Source: Pyrinomonadaceae bacterium | GTDB taxonomy: Bacteria > Acidobacteriota > Blastocatellia > Pyrinomonadales > Pyrinomonadaceae | Length of the DNA stretch: 64,000 nucleotides | NCBI GenBank assembly: GCA_017983495.1 | Contig: JAGOBH010000002.1 | Location: 62,001 to 126,000, forward strand | Direction: 5' to 3' | Shown here: positions 16,326-24,102 of the stretch, piece after piece | How the letters are laid out: the number at the start of each line of letters is the position of its first letter | How positions within the stretch are numbered: the first letter of the stretch is position 1 | Notes under the pieces: model-generated | The model's database searches: none | What the model saw: only the letters and a program-made list of their open reading frames with translations | Told to the model about the DNA's origin: nothing | Translations under genes and position numbers: made by a program

Positions 16326-17347
16326 TTCTTATTTTCTTCCACGAGACGTTTCACCGACTCGGCTTTACCAATGACGATCAGCATATCTCCGTCTTCGATA
16401 AGTGTGTCACCGTTCGGATGGAAAGTCAGGTCGCCATCTCTCCGCCTGATAGCTACAACGATAAGACTCAGTTCGCTCAGCAGGTTAGTGTCTCTAAGAA
16501 ATCTCCCTGAGTACAAAGATCCGGATTCGATCGCGACTTCCTCAAAAACAAGGTCAAGTGTTTCTGCGACAATCGAGTCCATAAAATCGGCTATAGCTGG
16601 TCTCAAAAGAGCTCGAGCCATCGACTGGCTTCCGATGATGGTCGGAGCAACGACGCGGCTTGCACCGGCGCGGATCAATTTAGGTTCTGCCTGTTCCTCG
16701 ACTGCACGAGCAACAATGTGCAGATCGGGATTTAATCCTCGTGCGGTAAGAACCACATAAACGTTGGCGGCGTCATCTGCGAGACAAGTGGCAAGCCCTC
16801 TGGCTCGCAATACTCCTGCATCTATTAAGTTCTCTTCTGAAGTCGCGTCTCCAATAATAAACAACGAACCGTCACGTTCGAAATCGGCGAGTTTCTTTTC
16901 ATCATTTTCAATAATGACGTAAGCCATATTTTGCCGTTGAAGATTTCTAATTATGCGCCGGCCCACACGGCCGGCTCCGCAGACGATAAAATGCCCTTCA
17001 AGCTTTTCCATTTCTCTTAGTTTGCGTCGAAGGTCGAACGCCTCCAAAATCTCTGACTGAATTACGGCCTGAGCAAGCACCGTTAGCGCATATAGTACCG
17101 TTCCGACCCCGGTCAACATTAGAAATATAGCAAACAGCCTGCCGAGAGCGGTTGTAGGTGCCAGGTCTCCGTAGCCAACAGTGGTAACGGTTTGAGCGGA
17201 GGTATAGAAGCTGTCCAGCCAGGTAAACTGCTCGATCAGTCGGAAGCCTATCGCACCTATCACGATCATCAGAATGACGATGAAACCAGCAAAAATGAGC
17301 CGTCGCCGCGTGATCTGAGAAAATGTGGAGGAGATCCTGATGTCCAT
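16322..17347 (-). CDS. Two-TM potassium channel with RCK (TrkA-N/TrkA-C) domains
   Basis: About 341 residues from ATG 17347 (an alternative GTG lies at 17368). Two transmembrane helices flank a pore loop with the K+ selectivity filter TVTTVGYGD. An RCK N-terminal Rossmann domain follows (VCGAGRVGRR, GxGxxG), and a TrkA-C-like domain ends the protein (LSELSLIVVAIRRRDGDLTFHPNGDTLIEDGDMLIVIG). Channels of this MthK/KtrB-like layout are gated by ligands such as Ca2+, NAD(H) or nucleotides at the RCK ring. Its stop overlaps the start of the epimerase gene, so it leads an operon otherwise devoted to LPS core synthesis, which is an unexpected partnership. It is divergent from the PBP1A gene. Confidence 0.9.
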   Translation of the reverse strand: MDIRISSTFSQITRRRLIFAGFIVILMIVIGAIGFRLIEQFTWLDSFYTSAQTVTTVGYGDLAPTTALGRLFAIFLMLTGVGTVLYALTVLAQAVIQSEILEAFDLRRKLREMEKLEGHFIVCGAGRVGRRIIRNLQRQNMAYVIIENDEKKLADFERDGSLFIIGDATSEENLIDAGVLRARGLATCLADDAANVYVVLTARGLNPDLHIVARAVEEQAEPKLIRAGASRVVAPTIIGSQSMARALLRPAIADFMDSIVAETLDLVFEEVAIESGSLYSGRFLRDTNLLSELSLIVVAIRRRDGDLTFHPNGDTLIEDGDMLIVIGKAESVKRLVEENKK

Positions 17348-17451
17348 CCGCGATAATTTGGTCGACACGAACCGCCGAAAACCGATAATATATAAATGGT
17401 GCTCTCCGAAGATGATAATCTCACTAATGTCTTCCTATTTCCACCCGTCAG

Positions 17452-20277
17452 ATGCAGGAAAATAAGCCTATAAAAAGCTCGAGATCGAAGTTGCCGCCGA
17501 AAGGCTGGGTAGGTGCCCGACGCGGGGCGGTTTACCAGTCTCCGCCAGCGTCCAAATTTCGGAGACTGTTGCGTTTGATTTTCAATGGTTGGACGCTCGC
17601 GGCCGTACTGATAAGCCTGCTTGCGGTCTTCCTGACTCTGACATATTTCTGGTTTGAATTTTCGGATCGAATTGACCGCAAGCTGTTAAGCGGAGATGTT
17701 TTTACACAGTCTGCGGGGATCTATTCGGCTCCGAAAATTTTGAGAATCGATGAGCCGTCTACTATGACAATGCTCGTCGAGCATCTTCGGTCGGCAGGTT
17801 ATATCGAAAGAAATGATCGTGCCGACCGATCGCGAAGCCGGTTCTGGGTGGAAAATGAAACTTTATTTGTTGAGCCCGGAAGCACAAGCGTCATTGACGG
17901 CCAAAGGAATTACGCTAATCTTCAGGTAAAATTCAAGAAGGACGGGAAATCAGTTGCGACAATAATCGACAAGGATTCCGGCGCCGTGCTACGGGAGACC
18001 AAGCTCGAGCCCAAACTCTTGAGTTCGATCGCAGCCGAGGGTGACGGCCGTCGAAAATCAGTTGGCTTTGATGACCTGCCGCAGCATCTCGTGAAGGCAA
18101 TAACTGTCACAGAGGATCGTGCATTCTTTGAGCATTACGGCGTGAACGTTCGTGGTATTGCCCGCGCACTATGGCGCAGATATGAAGGGGAAGATGTCGG
18201 ACCGCTGTCAAACCAAGGTGGTTCTTCGATAACTCAACAGCTTGTTAAAAACCTGCTGTTGAATCGCGATATGACTTTGCAGCGAAAGCTGACAGAGGCA
18301 TATATGTCGATAATTCTTGAAACGCGGCTTTCTAAACAGGAAATATTCACGCTATACGCAAATCAGATCTACCTTGGGCAACAGTCAGGTGTTTCGATCT
18401 ATGGAGTCGGAGAAGCCTCGAGCGCATATTTTGGGAAGGATGTGACCCAACTTTCGCTTGCAGAGGCCGCATTTTTGGCCGGCATCATTCGAAGCCCCAA
18501 TCGTTACAATCCATACAAAAATCTCGCAAAGGTCACTGAACGACGCAATCAGGTTCTCGAATCGATGTTTGAAGCGGGCGAGATCGATCAACAGCAGGCA
18601 TCGGGCTCGAAGCTTGAGCCGATTCAGCTTAAGCAGATATCCAATAGGAAAGATCTGCAGGGTATGCCTTATTTTTCGCAATACGCAATTGAAGAACTGC
18701 CAAAGCTGGTAAACGATCCGGAGGCTTTGCAACACCTTCGCGTATTTACATCGATCGATCCGGACCTGCAACGAATGGCCTACGAAACTGTGAGTAAGAG
18801 GCTCGAGGCTATGGATAAATACTTTCCAAAGAAGCCAAAGGGCAGCCTCAATGCCGCACTTGTAGCGATCAGGCCGAAAACCGGTGAGATCGTTGCGATG
18901 GTCGGCGGCCGAGATTACCTTGAGAATCAGTTCAATCGGGCGACGGATGCGATGAGGCAACCTGGCTCAGTTTTTAAGCCATTTGTTTATGCGGCAGCGA
19001 TAAACTCAGCTTATGATTCGGGATCGCGGATTTTCACGGCCGCCTCGGTCTTCAAGGATGAGAAAAAGACCTTCACGTTCAGTCAGGATAGTTATACGCC
19101 GGGTAATTATGGCGATTTCTTTTCAAACAAAGAGGTGACGCTGCGTGATGCCCTTGTAAAGAGTAAAAATGTGATCACGGTCGATCTGGCAATGCAGCTA
19201 AATGTCGGTAAAGTGATGAATCTGGCGACGAAGGCCGGATTCCCAAAGGTCGAAAAGGCCTATCCATCAATGGCTCTTGGCACTGCCGAGGCGACGCCGT
19301 TGCAGGTTGCCACGGCTTATACGATGTTTGCAAATCTTGGGGATCGCGTCATGCCGATGCCGATCAGACAGATCACTGCGGGTGACGGCCGGACAATTTC
19401 GCTCGTTACACCAGACCGAAAGAATGTTGTTCGCCCGGACGTTGCCTATTTAATGGATGACATTATGAAAGATGTCATTAATCGCGGGACAGCGGCGCAG
19501 GCTCAAGGTTGGGGATTTCGAAACGTCCCGGGCAAGACCGCCTTTGCGGGAAAGACTGGTACATCACGGGACGGTTGGTTCGCCGGATTTACGCCAGAAT
19601 TGGTTTGCGTCGTTTACGTCGGATTTGATAACGGTGATGATCTGGGAATGAAGGGGTCGGACTCGGCGATGCCGATCTGGGCTGACTTTATGCAGCAGGC
19701 GTTGAACATGCATCCCGAGTGGAACGGTGACTGGGCAATGCCGGGAGGTATTCGGAAAGCCGAGATCGACATTCGAAACGGTACATTGATTCGCGAAATT
19801 GATCCGACCGAGGATCCAAACGCACCGAAAACCCCGACGCCAATTCCGACGCCGAAACCTGCGAATCCTGATCCAAATGCCGAGTTATACGATGAACCGC
19901 TTCCGGTCGAACCCAAAGAAGTCTACGTCACAGACGTTCCGGCGGAATTCAGGCGTGTCGAACTCTTTCTGATCGGTACGCTGCCGAGCCGAAACATGAT
20001 CCAGAACCTCAATGAAGATATGGATCTGGAAGGGAACAACCGACCAACACCAAGCCCGACACCGATTTCAAGCACCTGGCAAGACGGAGCGGAACCTCCC
20101 GAGGTGAAGACCGGATCTGGCGGCAATTCATCCGCCCCAAGTTTACCGGGGGGAACCGTAACGATCATGGTCTGTCCAATAACGGGAATGAGAGCGACGA
20201 TCAACTGTCCGACAAAGGAAGCGAAGACGTTTCGCGCGGATACTGAACCAACGGAGTTTTGTTCCTTTCACAGGTAG
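17452..20277 (+). CDS. Class A penicillin-binding protein, PBP1A type (transglycosylase/transpeptidase)
   Basis: 941 residues. A basic cytoplasmic tail is followed by one transmembrane helix (about 43-66), an N-terminal UB2H-like region, and the GT51 transglycosylase domain (about 200-385) with the catalytic Glu in TEDRAFFEHYG and GGSSITQQLVKN. The transpeptidase domain has the active-site tetrad S506-V-F-K509, an SKN motif (KSKNVI) and K701-T-G. The long Pro/Thr-rich linker (PKTPTPIPTPKP, about 785-800) ends in a region with paired cysteines (CPITGMRATINC, CSFHR). It polymerises and crosslinks peptidoglycan on the periplasmic side of the inner membrane. The ATG at 17452 has no clear Shine-Dalgarno sequence. 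Divergent from the K+ channel gene. Confidence 0.95.
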   Translation: MQENKPIKSSRSKLPPKGWVGARRGAVYQSPPASKFRRLLRLIFNGWTLAAVLISLLAVFLTLTYFWFEFSDRIDRKLLSGDVFTQSAGIYSAPKILRIDEPSTMTMLVEHLRSAGYIERNDRADRSRSRFWVENETLFVEPGSTSVIDGQRNYANLQVKFKKDGKSVATIIDKDSGAVLRETKLEPKLLSSIAAEGDGRRKSVGFDDLPQHLVKAITVTEDRAFFEHYGVNVRGIARALWRRYEGEDVGPLSNQGGSSITQQLVKNLLLNRDMTLQRKLTEAYMSIILETRLSKQEIFTLYANQIYLGQQSGVSIYGVGEASSAYFGKDVTQLSLAEAAFLAGIIRSPNRYNPYKNLAKVTERRNQVLESMFEAGEIDQQQASGSKLEPIQLKQISNRKDLQGMPYFSQYAIEELPKLVNDPEALQHLRVFTSIDPDLQRMAYETVSKRLEAMDKYFPKKPKGSLNAALVAIRPKTGEIVAMVGGRDYLENQFNRATDAMRQPGSVFKPFVYAAAINSAYDSGSRIFTAASVFKDEKKTFTFSQDSYTPGNYGDFFSNKEVTLRDALVKSKNVITVDLAMQLNVGKVMNLATKAGFPKVEKAYPSMALGTAEATPLQVATAYTMFANLGDRVMPMPIRQITAGDGRTISLVTPDRKNVVRPDVAYLMDDIMKDVINRGTAAQAQGWGFRNVPGKTAFAGKTGTSRDGWFAGFTPELVCVVYVGFDNGDDLGMKGSDSAMPIWADFMQQALNMHPEWNGDWAMPGGIRKAEIDIRNGTLIREIDPTEDPNAPKTPTPIPTPKPANPDPNAELYDEPLPVEPKEVYVTDVPAEFRRVELFLIGTLPSRNMIQNLNEDMDLEGNNRPTPSPTPISSTWQDGAEPPEVKTGSGGNSSAPSLPGGTVTIMVCPITGMRATINCPTKEAKTFRADTEPTEFCSFHR

Positions 20278-20497
20278 CTGAACAAGTACTTTTCCTTTAC
20301 CCCAAAAAAATATTCACATTTGTGCAAGAATTCTTACACGAGACGTTCTTACTGGCGCAGTGTTGATCTTGGTTGGCAAATGTGACCGGTATTTATCGGT
20401 TGATTTTGCGGAAAGACTGCCTCGATCATTCCGACTGTGTGGATGTCAGCTTGCGGGTGGAACGAGCCCGTGTTTCGAATATTCAAAGAGGAATAAA

Positions 20498-20797
20498 ATG
20501 AGAAGAACATTAGTTTTAGCATCAGTTTTGGCCGTCAGCACGGCGGTTTTGGGAGCGTGCAGTGGAGGATCGACGAACACAACGCCGAACAAACCGGAAA
20601 CCAAGCCGATCTCAACACCGGCACCGGTCACGCCGGCAACCCCGTTGACGAGCCCGTCAGTTAGTCCAACCGTCGACCCGAAAGCATCGCCGGCCAAGAC
20701 GACCGCATCGCCCGAGGTCAAGAAAGCAGACCAGATGTCGACGGATCCGCAGGGCAAAGAAACCAAGCCGATGGCAAAGGAAACACCGAAGAAATAG
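20498..20797 (+). CDS. Small Thr/Pro-rich lipoprotein
   Basis: About 100 residues from the ATG at 20498, preceded by AAAGAGGAA. The frame opens at 20360, but the lipoprotein signal identifies the start: MRRTLVLASVLAVSTAVLGAC, with lipobox L-G-A-C (Cys21). The mature part is low-complexity: Thr/Pro/Ser/Lys-rich (TTPNKPETKPISTPAPVTPATP), ending in Lys. Such segments act as flexible surface or envelope spacers. No domain is recognised. It follows the PBP1A gene by 220 bp and is followed by an intrinsic terminator, so it may be transcribed alone. Confidence 0.75.
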   Translation: MRRTLVLASVLAVSTAVLGACSGGSTNTTPNKPETKPISTPAPVTPATPLTSPSVSPTVDPKASPAKTTASPEVKKADQMSTDPQGKETKPMAKETPKK

Positions 20798-20823
20798 CAC
20801 GTAGTTGTTTTTTCGTATAGCCG

Positions 20824-20850
20824 AAGAGCGGGTAGCAATGCCCGCTCTTT
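20824..20850 (+). terminator. Intrinsic terminator
   Basis: A perfect 9-bp stem (AAGAGCGGG at 20824-20832 with CCCGCTCTT at 20841-20849) is followed by a short T-run, 27 bp behind the lipoprotein stop codon and before the next lipoprotein gene. Confidence 0.75.
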
Positions 20851-20909
20851 CTGCATCGGGCAAACGGTCCGAAAATTGTGCTATTCTCGTGTTATCGAGG
20901 AGCTTAATT

Positions 20910-21395
20910 ATGAAAAGAAATTTTGTGAACCTAGTTATCGCGTTGCCACTCATAATCCTGGTTGGTATTGGGTGTTCGAATTTCGACATTTCGACAAATA
21001 GCAATAAAAATTCCTCGGGAGCGAACAAGACTGAGGATAATAAAAAGACAGTCGTGGCGACCGCTCCCGCGAAGCTCGATAGTTATTCCATCAAAGGTAT
21101 TAAGTTCGCGTATTACAAAATACCGTCGGGCCTCAAGAAGGAAGATCTGATCGCGATGGCCCAAAAGATCCATGACCAAGAAGACGATGCGCAGTTGATC
21201 CTTGTCGATGATGACTCAAAAGTCGCGGAGTATATTAAGTATGCCAAGGCGATCAGCGGAATAGGTGAGCTTGAAGATCCGATGCCGATGGAGTGGGCTG
21301 ATGCACATATCGTCGCAAACGTGCAGAAATACATGAATGGAAAATTTGTACTCTGCGAGGGCTATGGTTCGAAGGAGATCGCGGAACTTAAATAG
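20910..21395 (+). CDS. Lipoprotein of unknown function
   Basis: About 162 residues from the ATG at 20910, which follows GAGGAG by 6 nt; the frame opens at 20805 but overlaps a terminator there. A lipoprotein signal (MKRNFVNLVIALPLIILVGIGC, Cys22 after V-G-I-G) is followed by an Asn/Ser/Lys spacer and a folded part (about 45-162) of mixed alpha/beta character: SYSIKGIKFAYYKIPSGLKKEDLIAMAQKIHDQEDDAQLILVDDDSKVAEYIKYAKAISGIGE. I do not recognise the family. Terminators on both sides suggest a single-gene unit. Confidence 0.75.
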   Translation: MKRNFVNLVIALPLIILVGIGCSNFDISTNSNKNSSGANKTEDNKKTVVATAPAKLDSYSIKGIKFAYYKIPSGLKKEDLIAMAQKIHDQEDDAQLILVDDDSKVAEYIKYAKAISGIGELEDPMPMEWADAHIVANVQKYMNGKFVLCEGYGSKEIAELK

Positions 21396-21420
21396 CAGAT
21401 CCAGCAAAAGTAGATCGTGA

Positions 21421-21447
21421 GGACGTCCATCGTGGCGTCCTTTTTTA
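21421..21447 (+). terminator. Intrinsic terminator
   Basis: GGACG (21421-21425) pairs with CGTCC (21436-21440), extended by an inner CCA/TGG pair across a one-base bulge, then six T. Located 26 bp behind the lipoprotein gene. Confidence 0.75.
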
Positions 21448-21486
21448 GTTCACCTGATACCAATTGCTGATCGACGACGCCTTACC

Positions 21487-21507
21487 AAATAGGGGAATCC
21501 CCTATTT
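21487..21507. promoter_or_regulatory. Perfect 9-bp inverted repeat before the hydrolase gene
   Basis: AAATAGGGG (21487-21495) and CCCCTATTT (21499-21507) are perfect inverted copies with a 3-nt spacer (AAT), 21 bp upstream of the ATG at 21528. The symmetry suits a dimeric regulator; alternatively it is a 5' hairpin in the mRNA. It has no T-run long enough to be a normal terminator. Confidence 0.5.
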
Positions 21508-21527
21508 TGTTAGTCACGAGGGAAATC

Positions 21528-23834
21528 ATGATTCGTAGCCGCAAATATCTGTATAAGACCATTAGTCTCGTCACTTTGTCGGTAATTCTAATGCCGACAT
21601 TCAACCTCTATGCTCAGAAGCCGCGTGGCGGTCAGTCGGCGGCGAACAAGGTCGGTTCAGGTGTGCCAAAGTGTTCGGGAGCATGGACAGGAAGTATTAC
21701 TTACACCCGCACGCATTCGCAGACAGACAATAAGCGTACCGAGCGAGTGTCGGGCCGCGGGTATGACACTCGCAACTGGGAGATGAAATACAACTACAAC
21801 GCTCGCGTAGCTGTTGTCGAAAGTCCCGAGAAGAATGGCTCCAGCGTCGGCCGAGCAACTATCAACCACTCTTTTTCCTCGAACGAGAGAATCGATGCGG
21901 TCGAAAAGAACTCTTGTGATCAGGGCAAGACATGGCGAGATATGCGTGGAACATCAACCTCGAAATCCGAGGCTACGGCAAGCGAGGGCGGCGTTGATGC
22001 GAATGTGAGTATTGGCGTGAATGACGACGGCACATATGCGGTCAGCGTTGGTCTGCCGCAGATCAAGGGTCGGGTGTCCGGCGAAGAAAGCTCAACATTC
22101 AGTGGTCAATGTAAGCCGAAAGAGGGCAAGACCCTAACCATGCCGGCAACCGAAACCACCATTGACGGTAATTCGCTGACATCGGACGGGACCAACCGCG
22201 TCGATCCGTCCGACCCAAACAAATTGTCCGGTACATACTCGCGGACTTGGCAGAATCTGACCGAGACGATCACATGGAATCTGCAAAAATGCGGGGCTCC
22301 ACTCAGACTGACCGATCTTCGATTCGAAGACATGAAGTTTCCGAACTGGAATGACTGGCAAGAGGTCGTCGAGCAAAAAGGCACGATCGACGGCAATCTT
22401 GTGAAGATCAAGGCAAAGGTGCTTAATGCCTCAGGTGAGACCAAGTATGCCGATCTGAAGTTCAAGGAGACCTACAAAGGTGACAAATGGGACGGCGCCC
22501 GGCCCGACGGGCTGCTTGATGGTGGTGAGGTATCCGTGCGAATCGATGCAGGCGAGGAAAAAGACGTCGAGATGGTTTGGGACTCGTCGGGTTATGCATG
22601 GTTTGATGACGGACGCCCGAGACTTATGCAGCGAGTCAAGGCAGAACTCGAGGAGAATGGCAAGAAGACCGACGAGATGACCAAGAACTTAAAGGTCGCC
22701 CCCAAACCGCTCGTGCTCGTTCACGGTTTGTGGAGCAGTTGGAAGGCGTGGGAGCCGTGGCAGAACATCCTGACGACGTCTCATTCGTATGATTGGAAGG
22801 CCTTCCCCGTAGGTGAAAAGCCGGAAAAAGGTGTAATGAATACAGGCGGAGCGTTTATGTCGCAGGATCGGACAAACGGCATTTTTGAGAACTCGCAGCA
22901 GCTTGGCAAGTACATGAGATACGCTCAGGAAGACCGTAATGCCTGGCACGTCGACATCGTCGCTCACTCGATGGGCGGATTGATCTCGCGGCATTACATT
23001 CACGCCTTCATGCCTAACGAAATGCCCGACGGTCGTCCACAAGTTTCGCATCTTGTGATGCTTGGGACGCCGAATATGGGTTCGCCGTGCGCCGATGTGA
23101 TGGATGTCGTCTTTTCGGCAAATGGCGAAACACCTGAGGCGATCAGGCAGCTTAAGCCGGCGGTCGTAGAGCAGTTCAATCAGGTCACAACGAACCGCAA
23201 AGGCGTTAAATTTTCGGTGCTTGCCGGCGATCCGCTACCGGTAATGTGTAAAACACTGGTTTGGAATGACGGTGTCGTTCCGGTTCCGTCCGCGATCTGG
23301 AAGATAAAGGACAACGCGATATCCAAGAATCTGCATACCGACCTGACGGGAACTGCGGATTTCTCGAGTTTCGTTAAACCCCGACTCGCGATCGGACCGA
23401 AAGGTGGCCACGGGCCGGCGGTGCCGGAAGTTGCCCAGTTTCCTGTTCAGATCGTGCCGACCGCCGTTCGAGACTACGGTGCGATGTTCCTGAATGTCAC
23501 CGGCGAAGAGCTGATGCCCAACGGGGAAGTTCCCTTCGTTCGCAATCTGCGAGTGACTGCGAAACAAGTGATCGATCTCGAGGTGCCGGTCGGCACAGCG
23601 ACCAACCTTGGTGTGACGCTTATGGCCGATCCGAAAGTTTCGGTAACTCTGTTCGATGCCAGCGGGGCCGTCATGGGCAAAAACCTCGCGGGTTCGAGCG
23701 AGTCGCGGGGCTGGTTCCGGTCGATCTACTATGACAAGCAAACGACAGGATCTACCTGGCGGCTAAGGATCGAGAATACAGGCGACCTAGAATATAAAGT
23801 TGCTCTGGCCGTTTGGAAAGACGCGACCCGTTGA
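21528..23834 (+). CDS. Secreted alpha/beta hydrolase (lipase/esterase-like) with large N-terminal extension
   Basis: 768 residues from the ATG at 21528, preceded by GAGGG. An N-terminal signal segment ends near residue 30 (LYAQ). Residues about 35-380 are a large unassigned beta-rich region. The hydrolase domain (about 390-600) opens with LVHGLWSSW (oxyanion-hole region near 398) and carries the nucleophile Ser481 in AHSMGGL, followed by LVMLGTPNMGSP, as in lipases and PGAP1-like esterases. A carboxyl-terminal beta domain (about 630-768) resembles Ig-like or pre-peptidase folds. It may act on lipids or esters outside the cytoplasm. It stands alone; the likely sRNA gene follows downstream. Confidence 0.85.
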   Translation: MIRSRKYLYKTISLVTLSVILMPTFNLYAQKPRGGQSAANKVGSGVPKCSGAWTGSITYTRTHSQTDNKRTERVSGRGYDTRNWEMKYNYNARVAVVESPEKNGSSVGRATINHSFSSNERIDAVEKNSCDQGKTWRDMRGTSTSKSEATASEGGVDANVSIGVNDDGTYAVSVGLPQIKGRVSGEESSTFSGQCKPKEGKTLTMPATETTIDGNSLTSDGTNRVDPSDPNKLSGTYSRTWQNLTETITWNLQKCGAPLRLTDLRFEDMKFPNWNDWQEVVEQKGTIDGNLVKIKAKVLNASGETKYADLKFKETYKGDKWDGARPDGLLDGGEVSVRIDAGEEKDVEMVWDSSGYAWFDDGRPRLMQRVKAELEENGKKTDEMTKNLKVAPKPLVLVHGLWSSWKAWEPWQNILTTSHSYDWKAFPVGEKPEKGVMNTGGAFMSQDRTNGIFENSQQLGKYMRYAQEDRNAWHVDIVAHSMGGLISRHYIHAFMPNEMPDGRPQVSHLVMLGTPNMGSPCADVMDVVFSANGETPEAIRQLKPAVVEQFNQVTTNRKGVKFSVLAGDPLPVMCKTLVWNDGVVPVPSAIWKIKDNAISKNLHTDLTGTADFSSFVKPRLAIGPKGGHGPAVPEVAQFPVQIVPTAVRDYGAMFLNVTGEELMPNGEVPFVRNLRVTAKQVIDLEVPVGTATNLGVTLMADPKVSVTLFDASGAVMGKNLAGSSESRGWFRSIYYDKQTTGSTWRLRIENTGDLEYKVALAVWKDATR

Positions 23835-23871
23835 AATGAAGAAATTAATTTGTCACAGTCCAAAAAAGCGC

Positions 23872-23900
23872 TTGCAATTGATAAAGGAACTTACTATAGT
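23872..23900 (+). promoter_or_regulatory. Strong sigma70-type promoter for the sRNA candidate
   Basis: TTGCAA (23872-23877), a 17-bp spacer and TATAGT (23895-23900) give a near-consensus promoter with optimal spacing. It lies in the 268-bp gap after the hydrolase gene, and no coding region follows on the plus strand. Confidence 0.7.
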
Positions 23901-23905
23901 TCTTG

Positions 23906-24046
23906 GCAGACAGCCGAGGCTCCCCGCCAAGGTTGTCTAAACCGGAGGAAAACGGACAGCGACGGTGTGGGAGACGGCGCTGACCAGTACTCCAAAATTG
24001 GATAAGGCTTCGTTAACGGTGTGGGAGACGGTAACGAAGCCTTTTC
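23906..24046 (+). ncRNA. Candidate novel small RNA with two identical hairpin loops
   Basis: About 140 nt from the predicted start near 23906 to an intrinsic terminator. The terminator is a 12-bp perfect stem (24004-24015 with 24032-24043) plus TTTT. A second hairpin (CAGCG 23957-23961, CGCTG 23978-23982) lies upstream. Both hairpins carry exactly the same 16-nt loop, ACGGTGTGGGAGACGG (23962-23977 and 24016-24031). The 5' part has further pairings (TTGGC/GCCAA, and AGACAGCC/GGTTGTCT with one G-T wobble) that would exclude each other, and GGA occurs six times between 23944 and 24026, twice in these loops. The next gene is convergent (24103), so this is not a riboswitch for it. Repeated GGA in loops recalls CsrA-titrating RNAs, but no csrA is in this window. 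I recognise no Rfam family. Confidence 0.6.
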
Positions 24047-24102
24047 CGCGCCTGCATTTCATGGCACTATGCGAAACGTATCTGATGGTTTTCTGTCTCA
24101 GT

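Noticed and set aside
23906-24046. Riboswitch for the downstream gene
   Set aside because: The next gene (24103-26880) is on the opposite strand, so this RNA cannot lead its mRNA.
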